Positions 6,849 to 14,124 of a DNA stretch of 43,255 nucleotides are shown piece by piece. Position numbers and translations under genes: made by a program. Position 1 is the first letter of the stretch. Every line of letters begins with the position of its first letter. Below the pieces are notes generated by a model, which saw nothing but the letters and a program-made list of their open reading frames with translations, was not told the DNA's origin and did no database searches. This stretch comes from Streptomyces sp. CBMA123 (GTDB lineage: Bacteria > Actinomycetota > Actinomycetes > Streptomycetales > Streptomycetaceae). The stretch covers positions 1-43,255 of the forward strand of contig NZ_MECK01000579.1 in the NCBI RefSeq assembly GCF_014596465.1, read 5' to 3'.

Positions 6849-8384
6849 CTAGCGGTACTCACGCAGCCGGGGCCGCACCCCCAGCGCGGTCAGGCCCAGC
6901 GCCACCAGCAGGACGACCCCGCCCAGGGCCGCCGTGGTGCCGTCGAGGTCGCCGTCGGTCGCCGCGAGTGCCGAGTCCATCGCCGTCTGGTTGACCGTGA
7001 TGGTGTCCCCCATGGCCGTGCTCAACTGCTCGAACTGGTAGTTGGACTGACCCTTGGCGAGCCCGGTGTTGAGCGTGATCGCGTCCTTGAGCTGCCCCGC
7101 GGCGCGCAGGTCGCGCATCCGGTGGTCGATCGCCTGGTACTCCTGGAAGGCCCCCAGGACCCGGTCGGCGGCGTCCTGTTCACCGGGGAAGGTGATGTTG
7201 TGCAGCTCGCTGCCCAGGAAGCCGCCGAAGGGCACGACGGAGTCGTCCGCCCGGTGCCGGTCGGCGGCGTCCTGCACCCGGGTGCGGTAGCTCGACAGGG
7301 TCACGCCGTCGAAGTGGGCGATCGCCTGGCTCTGGTCCAGGTAGGCCTGCTCCCAGACGGCCGCGCGGCCCGGGTCGATCAGGTAGCGGCTCTCGTCGGC
7401 GTTCATGTCGTACGCGACGGCGCGGGCCCGGCTGAGCGCTATCACCGAGTCGTAGGCGTTGCTCTTGGCGGTCACCAGGTGGTCCTCGGTGCGGCCGACC
7501 AGGGTCAGACCGGTCACCAGCACCACGCCGGTCAGCAGGGTGACGGCCGCCAGCGCCGGGTTGATCACCCGGCGGTAGCGCACGGCCAGCGCGCGCTGGA
7601 GCCCGAACAGCGCCGCGAGGGCGAGCAGGCCGACCACGAACAGCCACCACCAGCCGCTGTCGAGGGCGCCGCGCTGCTGGGCGTAGACGTGGTCGACGGT
7701 CGCCTCGTTGGCGGCGGTGACCTGGTCCGCGGCGGGCAGCAGCTGGCTGCGCAGCAGGTCGGAGGCCTGCCGGTAGGCGTCCAGGGCGGCGGGCGAAGGC
7801 TGGCCGGCCGGGGCCTTCGCCTGCTCCTCCAGCAGCTGGGCGCGGGCCACCAGGGCCTCGTAGCTGCCGAGCCGGCCGAGCACCAGCTGGACGGCGCGCT
7901 GCCCGGACGGGTCGCCGGCGGCGGACTGGGCGGCCCGCTGGAGGTCGTCGTCGGCCTGGTTGCGGCGCTGCTCGTAGGTGTCCAGGGTCTGCTTGCGCAG
8001 CGTGGCGTAGTCCTGGTCGTCGCCGACCAGCAGCAGGTTGGCGGCCTGGGCGTCCATGTCGCTGAGCGCGAAGTAGAGGTCGGCGGCGCGGGTGGCCTGC
8101 GGGGCGGCCTGGTGGCCGATGGTGTCGGTGCCGTCGCGGGCGCCGCCGAGCACCGCGGTGGCGGTGGCGCCGAGGCCGATCAGCGCGGCCAGGCTCAGCG
8201 CGGTGAGGCCGCGGACCAGGCGCGGGGTGGTCCAGTAGGAGCGGCTGCCGACCGTCCGGAAGCCCCGGCCGAACCGGGCCAGGGGGCCGGGCGGAATGCC
8301 CGGTCCGGCCGGCGCGGGACCGTCGTCCCCTCCGTCGGTCTCCTCCTCCGAGGTGGTCGCCCTGCCCGCTGTCGAGGTGGTCAT
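6849..8384 (-). CDS. four-helix membrane protein of unknown function
   Basis: This is a 511-residue protein. An acidic Pro-rich cytoplasmic tail (1-55) leads to a membrane helix (~58-80) and a long helical, presumably extracellular region with ADLYFALSDMDAQAANLLLVG. Two further membrane helices follow (WWWLFVVGLLALAALFGL; LAAVTLLTGVVLVTGLTLVG), then a second helical extracellular region, a last helix (TAALGGVVLLVALGLTALG) and a short basic tail. The repeat of helix - extracellular helical bundle - helix resembles two chemoreceptor-like sensory modules, without any kinase or HAMP part. The ATG at 8384 follows AAAGGA; the frame is open to 8609 but without a start site. Similar proteins are common in Streptomyces, often near ABC solute-binding and Ser/Thr kinase genes; neither is seen here. 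Confidence 0.8.
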   Translation of the reverse strand: MTTSTAGRATTSEEETDGGDDGPAPAGPGIPPGPLARFGRGFRTVGSRSYWTTPRLVRGLTALSLAALIGLGATATAVLGGARDGTDTIGHQAAPQATRAADLYFALSDMDAQAANLLLVGDDQDYATLRKQTLDTYEQRRNQADDDLQRAAQSAAGDPSGQRAVQLVLGRLGSYEALVARAQLLEEQAKAPAGQPSPAALDAYRQASDLLRSQLLPAADQVTAANEATVDHVYAQQRGALDSGWWWLFVVGLLALAALFGLQRALAVRYRRVINPALAAVTLLTGVVLVTGLTLVGRTEDHLVTAKSNAYDSVIALSRARAVAYDMNADESRYLIDPGRAAVWEQAYLDQSQAIAHFDGVTLSSYRTRVQDAADRHRADDSVVPFGGFLGSELHNITFPGEQDAADRVLGAFQEYQAIDHRMRDLRAAGQLKDAITLNTGLAKGQSNYQFEQLSTAMGDTITVNQTAMDSALAATDGDLDGTTAALGGVVLLVALGLTALGVRPRLREYR

Positions 8385-8733
8385 GACCGCACGTTCCTTT
8401 CCCCCGTGACACGGTCCGCCGGGGCTCCCGGTGGGAACCGAACGCGGAACCGTTTCTCTCCGCCGCGCGACGCTAATGCCGCGCCACCGGCGATGAGACG
8501 TTTCCTGACGCCTCCTTGACACCGCTCGACGGGGTTCTTGACACTTCCTTAGCGTGGGGGGCCCGCCAGGGGGCCAGAGCCAGTCACGCCGCGTGCGGAC
8601 CACGGACAACCTGGGGCGGGCCGACCGTCGGGCGCGGTGGGACCCGGAGCGACGTCAACGGGCGCTTCCCCGCGGCGGGTTCGCCCAGCTGGACCGATTA
8701 CGGACCGGCGCCGTCACCACTACGCTACGTCGC
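8385..8733. other. divergent promoter region
   Basis: This is 349 bases between the divergent membrane protein and FAD-oxidoreductase genes. Two exact TTGACA hexamers lie at 8516-8521 and 8538-8543, 22 bases apart, each preceded by C or CT; neither has a -10 box at normal spacing. Open frames here are extensions of the flanking genes and look non-coding. Confidence 0.5.
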
Positions 8734-8736
8734 ATG
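8721..8736 (+). promoter_or_regulatory. -10 box and leaderless start of the FAD oxidoreductase gene
   Basis: TACGCT (8721-8726) ends seven bases before the ATG at 8734, and no Shine-Dalgarno sequence precedes the ATG. This is the usual geometry of leaderless actinobacterial mRNAs. No clear -35 hexamer was found. Confidence 0.55.
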
Positions 8737-10131
8737 ACTTCTTCGGAGACGACCCCCGGGCGGGGCACGGCGGTGGTGATCGGCGGCGGACTGGCCGGTG
8801 TGGTGGCGGCCTGGGCGTTGCGGGGCTTCGCCGAGCGGATCGTCGTGGTGGAGCGGGACCGCTACCCGGACGAGCCGGTGTTCCGGTCCGGGGTGCCGCA
8901 GGGCCGGCACGCGCACCTGGTGCTGGAGGCGGGCCACCGGGCGCTGGAGGAGCTGATGCCCGGCATCAACCAGGAGCTGGCGGCCGCGGGGGCGCACCGG
9001 GTGTCCACCTCGGGCGACCTCAGGTGGCTCAGCTCGGCCGGGTGGATGGTCGACTACCCGGCCCGGATGGCCTTCCTCTCCTGCACCCGACCGGTGCTGG
9101 ACAAACTGGTGCTGGACCGGGTCCGCACCGAGCCGTCGATCGAGTTCCTGGAGGGCACCGACGTGGTCGGCCTGCTCGGCTCGGGGCAGGCGGTGACCGG
9201 GGTGAAGGTCCGCGCGCGTGGCTCGGGGCGGGGCCCGGAGGACGGCTCGGAGAGCAGCTCGGGGAGCAGCTCGGGGCACGGCTCGGGACGCGGCGAAGTC
9301 CGCGACATCCCGGCGGAGTTGGTGATCGACGCGTCCGGCCGCTCGACCTCCGTGCCGAAGTGGCTCACCGAACTGGGCTGCCGCGCGGTGCCCGAGGAGC
9401 GGGTGGACGCCGGTGTCGCCTACACCTCCCGGCTGTTCCACCGTCCGCCCGGTGTCGACCTCGGCTACCAGGCGATCTACCTCCAGACCAAGGCCCCGGA
9501 CAAGCCGCGGATGGGCGTCCTGCTGCCGGTGGAGGGAGACCGCTGGATCGTCAGCCTGGCCGGAATGCGCGGCGCCGAACCCGAGCCCGGCGCCGAGGGC
9601 TTCACCAAGCACCTGTCGCAACTGCGCGACCCGGCCCTGCGGGAGATGCTGCGGGAGGCCGAACCGGCGGGCGAGGTGCGCGGCTTCCTCCCCGGCCCGG
9701 GCGTACGACGGCACTACGAACGCAGCGCCCCCGAGGGCCTGGTGGTGGTCGGCGACGCGGCGAGCACCTTCAACCCGGTGTACGGCCAGGGCGTGACCGT
9801 CTCGCTGTTCTGCGCCCAGGTGCTGCGCCGCACCGCCGCGCGGCACGGCGGCGTCGGACACGCCACGGCCCGCGACGCCCGGCGGGAGGTCGCCGCGGTG
9901 TCCAAGACGGCGTGGATGATGTCCAGCGCCGAGGACGTCCGCTTCACCGCCACCACCGGCGGCCCTTCCGGCGCGCTGGTCCGGCTGCAGCACCGCTACC
10001 TGGACAAGGTGCTGCGGGGCGCCACCCACAACCCCGAGGTCACGGCGGCGTTCCACGAGGTGCTGTCCCTGGTGGCGCCGCCGACCCGGCTGTTCCACCC
10101 CTCGGTGGTGGCCGCCGTGCTGCGCGGCTGA
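8734..10131 (+). CDS. FAD-dependent oxidoreductase (aromatic hydroxylase-like)
   Basis: This 465-residue flavoprotein belongs to the group of PHBH-like or geranylgeranyl-reductase-like enzymes. The N-terminal dinucleotide motif is VVIGGGLAGVVAAWAL, with the ribose-binding acidic end VVVERDRYP. The second FAD block is LVVVGDAASTFNPVYGQGVT. The DG-type middle motif is LVIDASGRSTSVPKWL. A Ser/Gly-rich insert near residues 165-185 (EDGSESSSGSSSGHG) is probably a surface loop. The ATG at 8734 is set by the leaderless promoter. It stands alone, with the ABC-F leader region 70 bases downstream. Substrate is not predictable; such enzymes occur both singly and in secondary-metabolite clusters, and no such cluster is visible here. 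Confidence 0.88.
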   Translation: MTSSETTPGRGTAVVIGGGLAGVVAAWALRGFAERIVVVERDRYPDEPVFRSGVPQGRHAHLVLEAGHRALEELMPGINQELAAAGAHRVSTSGDLRWLSSAGWMVDYPARMAFLSCTRPVLDKLVLDRVRTEPSIEFLEGTDVVGLLGSGQAVTGVKVRARGSGRGPEDGSESSSGSSSGHGSGRGEVRDIPAELVIDASGRSTSVPKWLTELGCRAVPEERVDAGVAYTSRLFHRPPGVDLGYQAIYLQTKAPDKPRMGVLLPVEGDRWIVSLAGMRGAEPEPGAEGFTKHLSQLRDPALREMLREAEPAGEVRGFLPGPGVRRHYERSAPEGLVVVGDAASTFNPVYGQGVTVSLFCAQVLRRTAARHGGVGHATARDARREVAAVSKTAWMMSSAEDVRFTATTGGPSGALVRLQHRYLDKVLRGATHNPEVTAAFHEVLSLVAPPTRLFHPSVVAAVLRG

Positions 10132-10200
10132 CGGCCGCCGCGGCCGACCGGGCGCGCCCGGGCGCACTCAGGTGCGTCCGAGCGCGCCCGTCACCTCCGA

Positions 10201-10319
10201 TGCGTCCATCGCGTCGGATGCATCCGTCACCCCGGCTGCGTCCATCGCTTCGGATGCATCCGTCACCCCGGGTGCGTGTCGGATGCGTCCGTGAATTCGC
10301 ATGCGTCCGTTCCGACCGG
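10201..10319. repeat. 18-bp direct repeat (iteron) array upstream of ABC-F gene
   Basis: Units beginning TGCRTCC start at 10201, 10219, 10237, 10255 and 10273, exactly 18 bases apart. After a short 11-base unit they resume at 10284 and 10302. Two alternating unit types make a near-perfect 36-bp tandem duplication (10201-10236 and 10237-10272). Junctions form the perfect palindrome CGGATGCATCCG at 10215-10226 and 10251-10262, and an imperfect copy at 10280-10291. The array ends four bases before a -10-like TACCCT. It lies after the oxidoreductase stop, so it is non-coding. Phased operator sites are the simplest reading. Confidence 0.85.
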
Positions 10320-10323
10320 CCGC

Positions 10324-10339
10324 TACCCTGACCCACATG
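10324..10339 (+). promoter_or_regulatory. -10 box and leaderless start of the leader ORF
   Basis: TACCCT (10324-10329) ends seven bases before ATG at 10337, the same geometry as the leaderless start at 8734. No -35 box is evident. The iteron array abuts it. Confidence 0.5.
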
Positions 10340-10360
10340 TCTACGCCCCGAATCTCCTAG
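10337..10360 (+). CDS. 7-codon leader peptide MSTPRIS, probably leaderless
   Basis: ATG TCT ACG CCC CGA ATC TCC TAG follows a -10 box by seven bases, so transcription would start at or very near the ATG. The stop codon lies within the 5' arm of a hairpin, and the ABC-F start is 59 bases beyond the stop. Short leader ORFs that stall drug-bound ribosomes precede several antibiotic-resistance ABC-F and erm genes; here that role is inferred from layout alone. Conservation of the peptide in related genomes would be the test. Confidence 0.45.
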   Translation: MSTPRIS

Positions 10361-10401
10361 CTGACGGACCCGCCTCCACGCCACCCGTGTGTCCGCTAGC
10401 T
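10357..10401 (+). promoter_or_regulatory. candidate attenuator hairpin between leader ORF and ABC-F gene
   Basis: AGCT-GA-CGGAC (10359-10369) can pair with GTCCG-CT-AGCT (10391-10401), giving nine pairs around a 2x2 internal loop and a 21-base apical loop. An alternative register pairs CTAGC (10357-10361) with GCTAG (10395-10399). Both 5' arms include the leader stop codon TAG, so a ribosome on the leader would disrupt the structure. The 3' arm ends just before the ABC-F ribosome site GGAG (10408 region). Confidence 0.4.
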
Positions 10402-10419
10402 GTTTCGGAGCGTTATCCC

Positions 10420-12021
10420 ATGATCACCACCCGTGGTGTCGACCTGCGCGTCGGCGCCCGCCTGCTGCTGTCCGACGTCACCCTGCACATCGCCCCCGGC
10501 GACCGGATCGGCCTGGTCGGCCGCAACGGCGCCGGCAAGACCACCCTGCTCGCCACGCTCGCCGGGCAGCTGCCGCCCGCCGCCGGCACCGTCACCCGGA
10601 CCGGCCCGGTCGGCTACCTCCCGCAGGACTCCCGCGCCGCCGACCCGGCCGTCACCGTCACCGACCGCATCCTGTCCGCCCGCGGCCTGGACGCCGCCGT
10701 ACGCGCGCTGCGCACCGCCGAGCAGGCGATGGCGCGGGCCGCCTCCCCCGCCGAGGAACGCCGGGCGATGGACGCCTACGCGCGCGCCGACGCCGAGTTC
10801 CAGGCCCGCGGCGGCTACGCGGCGGAGGCCGAGGCCGCCCGGGTCGCGGCCGGGCTCGGGCTGCCCGCCCGGGTGATGGACTCCGCCGTCGGCACGCTCT
10901 CCGGCGGTCAGCGGCGCCGGGCCGAGCTGGCCCGCATCCTGTTCGCCGACCACGGCACCCTGCTGCTGGACGAGCCGACCAACCATCTGGACGCCGACTC
11001 GGTCGCCTGGCTTCGCGGCTTCCTCGCCGCCCACCAGGGCGGGCTGGTGCTGATCAGCCACGACCTCGGCCTGCTCGCGGAGACCGTCAACCGGGTCTTC
11101 CACCTGGACCCGCAGCGCGCCGCGATCGACGTCCACAACACCGGCTGGCAGGCCTACCTGGACCAGCGCGCGGCCGACGAGCGCCGCCGCACCCGGGAAC
11201 GGGCCAACGCCGAACGCAAGGCCGCCGCGCTGCACGCCCAGGCCGACCGGATGCGGTCCCACGTCGCGACCGCGACCACCGCCCGCAGCATGGCCCGCCG
11301 CGCCGACCGGATGCTCGCCGAGCTGGAACCCGTCCGGCAGGCCGAGCGCACCGCCCGCATCCGGCTGCCCGAGCCCGCGCCCTGCGGCCGGATGCCGCTC
11401 GGCGCGGTCGGCCTCACCAAGGCCTACGGCGACCGGACGGTGCTGACCGGCCTGGACCTCGCCGTCGACCGCGGCGCCCGGCTGGTCGTGCTCGGCCTCA
11501 ACGGCGCCGGCAAGACCACCCTGCTGCGCGTCCTGGCCGGCCACGAGCGACCGGACTCCGGCCGGGTCGTCCCCGGCACCGGCCTGCGGATCGGCTACTT
11601 CGCCCAGGAGCACGACACCCTGGACCCGGCGCGCAGCGTCCGGGACAACCTGGCCGCCGCCGCGCCCGACCTGACCGACGGTGAGTTGCGGACCGTCCTC
11701 AGCGCGTTCCTGTTCCGCGGCGACGACGCCGACAAGCCGGCCGGCGTGCTGTCCGGCGGCGAGAAGACCCGGCTGGCGCTGGCCGGCCTGGTCCACTCCG
11801 GCGCCAATGTGCTGCTGCTGGACGAGCCGACCAACAACCTCGACCCGGCGTCCCGGGCGGAGGTGCTGGCCGCGGTCGGCACCTACCCGGGGGCGATCGT
11901 GATGGTCACCCACGACCCGGGCGCCATCGAGGCGCTGCGCCCGGACCGCGTGCTGCTCCTGCCGGACGGCGACGAGGACCTCTGGCACGACGCCTACCTG
12001 GACCTGGTCACCCAGGCCTGA
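10420..12021 (+). CDS. ABC-F family ATPase (ribosome-associated, resistance or translation factor)
   Basis: This 533-residue protein has two ABC ATPase domains and no membrane segment, which defines ABC-F proteins. These bind the ribosomal E site and either relieve antibiotic inhibition or help translation. First domain: Walker A GRNGAGKTT, signature LSGGQRRRAELARILF, Walker B LLLDEPTNHLD. Between the domains is an Arg-rich helical linker (~240-310; RRRTRERANAERKAAALHAQ, MARRADRML), which reaches toward the peptidyl-transferase centre in this family. Second domain: Walker A GLNGAGKTT, signature LSGGEKTRLALAGLV, Walker B LLLDEPTNNLD. Both catalytic Glu residues are present. The ATG at 10420 is preceded by GGAG nine bases away. 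The leader ORF and iterons upstream suggest inducible expression. Whether it gives drug resistance is not known. Confidence 0.92.
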   Translation: MITTRGVDLRVGARLLLSDVTLHIAPGDRIGLVGRNGAGKTTLLATLAGQLPPAAGTVTRTGPVGYLPQDSRAADPAVTVTDRILSARGLDAAVRALRTAEQAMARAASPAEERRAMDAYARADAEFQARGGYAAEAEAARVAAGLGLPARVMDSAVGTLSGGQRRRAELARILFADHGTLLLDEPTNHLDADSVAWLRGFLAAHQGGLVLISHDLGLLAETVNRVFHLDPQRAAIDVHNTGWQAYLDQRAADERRRTRERANAERKAAALHAQADRMRSHVATATTARSMARRADRMLAELEPVRQAERTARIRLPEPAPCGRMPLGAVGLTKAYGDRTVLTGLDLAVDRGARLVVLGLNGAGKTTLLRVLAGHERPDSGRVVPGTGLRIGYFAQEHDTLDPARSVRDNLAAAAPDLTDGELRTVLSAFLFRGDDADKPAGVLSGGEKTRLALAGLVHSGANVLLLDEPTNNLDPASRAEVLAAVGTYPGAIVMVTHDPGAIEALRPDRVLLLPDGDEDLWHDAYLDLVTQA

Positions 12022-12029
12022 GGCGCCAC

Positions 12030-12101
12030 CCCCAGCCGTAGCGGCCCGTCGGCCCGAGACAGGTACGACCGCCGGGCCGCTACGGCGTGCGCGGGCTGGG
12101 G
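12030..12101 (+). terminator. long hairpin after ABC-F gene
   Basis: CCGTAGCGGCCCG (12036-12048) pairs perfectly with CGGGCCGCTACGG (12073-12085), and CCCCAGC (12030-12036) can pair with GCTGGGG (12095-12101). It starts nine bases after the ABC-F stop. Confidence 0.75.
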
Positions 12102-12153
12102 CCGTGGTGACGGCCCGAACTGTCTTCGAGCACGGCAGGACCGGGTTTCTCGG

Positions 12154-12215
12154 CGTCGGCGCCTACGCCGACGGACGCCGCTGCCAGGAGTGAGCCGCCG
12201 GCACGTCGTCGTGCC
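12154..12215. terminator. two small perfect hairpins before the convergent CYTH-CHAD gene
   Basis: CGTCGGCG-CCTA-CGCCGACG spans 12154-12173, and GGCACG-TCGT-CGTGCC spans 12200-12215. They lie 60-100 bases past the stop of the minus-strand CYTH-CHAD gene (12275) and may end that transcript. Confidence 0.5.
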
Positions 12216-12274
12216 GCGTACGGCAGCCGGGCGCCCCGCCGCAGGCGTGCGAGCCGACCCGCGCCCGGTATCGA

Positions 12275-13873
12275 TCACCGTGACTTCTCGACGCGCCGGC
12301 GCAGTCGGGGCAGGCGCGCCAGGGCGTCGTCGCCGGCGCGCCGTTGTACCTCGTAGAGCACGCCGTAGGCGAACACGTGCCGACGGTCGGCGTCCGCCTG
12401 CGCGCCGAGGTCGACCAGAGTTCGGCGGGCCACCACGCTGTCGTGCTGGTTGCCCAGTACCTTGTGCAGCTTCTTCATCCGGGCCGCGTACGTGGCCAGG
12501 CGCTTCGCGGTGGTCCGGCCGGCGGCCGGCTGCGCGCACTCGGCGGTGTAGCGGGCGCGCTTGGCGGCCTTGCGGGCGCTGTGCAGTGCCTCGTCCTGTG
12601 GGGGGCCGGCCGGCGTGCCGAGCGCCGTGTCGAGTCGGTGCAGAGTCCGGCGCTGCTCGCGCCGCAGGGCGCCGGCCAGGTAGTCGCCGACGTCGCGGCG
12701 GGCCCGGCGTCGCAGTGGCGGGTGCGCGAGGAAGTCCTCGAGGTCGTCGAGCAGGGTGAAGTACCGGGCTCCGTCGAGTTCGTCGACCGCCCGCTGCCAG
12801 GCGGCCTGGTAGCCGCGGGCGTAGCGTTCGGTGATCCGGGCCCGCAGGGCGCCCTCGCGCATGGCTGCAGGGACGGAGTCCAAGGCGTCCGTCAGCTGGC
12901 CGGCGAGTACCTCCTGGTCGCGGGCTTCACCCAGAAGCCTTGCGAGCCAGCGCAGTTGATCGGCCAGCGGTGTGGACCGGCGAGTGTCGAGCAACCGTCG
13001 GTGAGCCTTCAGCAGGCTCCGCAGCCGACGCGCCGTGATCCGCATCTGATGCACGGAGTCCTCCTCCCCGCAGCGCACCGCCCCGTCCACCTCCAGCAGC
13101 CTCTCGTACTGGGTCCGGATGCCGCGCATGACGAGTTCGCCGGCGGTTCGTGCCTCGCCCGTGTCCCGTGGCGCGGTGGGTCCGGCCTGGGCGGTGCAGG
13201 TGGAGCCGAGTGCGTGGGCGAGCTTGGACGGCCACGGGGAGCGGGTGAGGCCCGCTGCGGCGAACACGGCGTCGATGCCATCGAGCAGCGACCGCGTGCC
13301 GTGCTTCAGCTCGACTTCGAACTCGGTCCATCCGCTGGCCCGCACCGTGGCGCCGCCGGCCGAGTCCGCAGCGGTCGAGGGCACGCTCCTCCCCCGCCGG
13401 CCGGGGGCGCTTGGCGCCGGCGCGGGGTCGAATGCCTGGGCTGCCACCCGGTCCTCGGTGACCTCCGCCAGTATCCGGCCCGTGTCGTCGAGCAGCTGCC
13501 GCCGGGACCGGTGGGTGCGTAGCTGGGCCACGGGGAGGAGCGGCGCGCCGCGCGTGAAGGCCGCGAGCCGGTAGACGAACTGCGCAGGCACCTCGTGTGG
13601 GTCTCCTGGGCCGAGCGGGAGGTGCACTTCCCGCCGCGAGTCGGCGTCGAGCGGCAGCTTGACGTGCCAGCCGGCGTCGCTGCCGCCGCTTCTGCGGCGA
13701 GCCGTGATCCTTCGGAGCAGAAGACGCAGGTCCGGGGTGTCGTAGTAGACGGCGTCGAGGTCCTGCGGCTCGGCACGGCGGATTGCCGCCACGCCGGGCA
13801 GGTCCTCCAGGTCCGTCGGCGGCAGTGCGAGCCCGTCGTACTTGCGTTCGATCTCCTTCAGTTCCCTGGCCAT
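12275..13873 (-). CDS. CYTH-CHAD domain protein (inorganic polyphosphate-binding type)
   Basis: This is a 532-residue two-domain protein. The N-terminal CYTH domain (~1-200) opens with the signature ExExK as EIERK (Glu7, Glu9, Lys11), which binds metal and triphosphate. It continues with YYDTPDLRLLLRRITARRR and WHVKLPL, typical of triphosphate-tunnel enzymes. The C-terminal CHAD domain (~235-520) has conserved His and basic residues (EDSVHQMRITARRLRSLL, HSARKAAKRARYTAE), which in this family bind polyphosphate. The start at 13873 follows GGGAAGG. It is divergent from the catalase gene across 251 bases, so the two may share stress control. CHAD proteins localise to polyphosphate granules in other bacteria; enzymatic activity here is untested. 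Confidence 0.92.
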   Translation of the reverse strand: MARELKEIERKYDGLALPPTDLEDLPGVAAIRRAEPQDLDAVYYDTPDLRLLLRRITARRRSGGSDAGWHVKLPLDADSRREVHLPLGPGDPHEVPAQFVYRLAAFTRGAPLLPVAQLRTHRSRRQLLDDTGRILAEVTEDRVAAQAFDPAPAPSAPGRRGRSVPSTAADSAGGATVRASGWTEFEVELKHGTRSLLDGIDAVFAAAGLTRSPWPSKLAHALGSTCTAQAGPTAPRDTGEARTAGELVMRGIRTQYERLLEVDGAVRCGEEDSVHQMRITARRLRSLLKAHRRLLDTRRSTPLADQLRWLARLLGEARDQEVLAGQLTDALDSVPAAMREGALRARITERYARGYQAAWQRAVDELDGARYFTLLDDLEDFLAHPPLRRRARRDVGDYLAGALRREQRRTLHRLDTALGTPAGPPQDEALHSARKAAKRARYTAECAQPAAGRTTAKRLATYAARMKKLHKVLGNQHDSVVARRTLVDLGAQADADRRHVFAYGVLYEVQRRAGDDALARLPRLRRRVEKSR

Positions 13874-14124
13874 GCTTCAGCGCCTTCCCGCGCCGGCCCC
13901 GACCACACCCTGATGGCGGGACGGCCTCGGCGGCCGCGAAGCGCAGGGCATGCTCCCCCAGGGCGGGGGCAGACGGCTGTTGATCGCCGCTCGCCGGGCG
14001 CGGGGTGTGTCGAGCCGGGCCGGGTGTCTCCCACCGGGATAGTCGTTCGTACAGCATCAGCGGGTGTGGGGCGCCGGTTCGGCGACTCGCGCCCTCACGT
14101 GCCCCACCCGACACCGGAGGACTG

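Noticed and set aside
10201..10319. CRISPR array
   Set aside because: Repeat units are contiguous 18-mers without unique spacers, and no cas gene is present.
10201..10319. Coding hexapeptide repeat (the 18-bp period is a multiple of three)
   Set aside because: The preceding gene stops before the array in its own frame, no new start site precedes the array, and unit 10273-10283 breaks the frame.
10420..12021. ABC exporter ATPase subunit
   Set aside because: Two fused ATPase domains with a basic linker and no membrane partner gene fit ABC-F better than a transporter.
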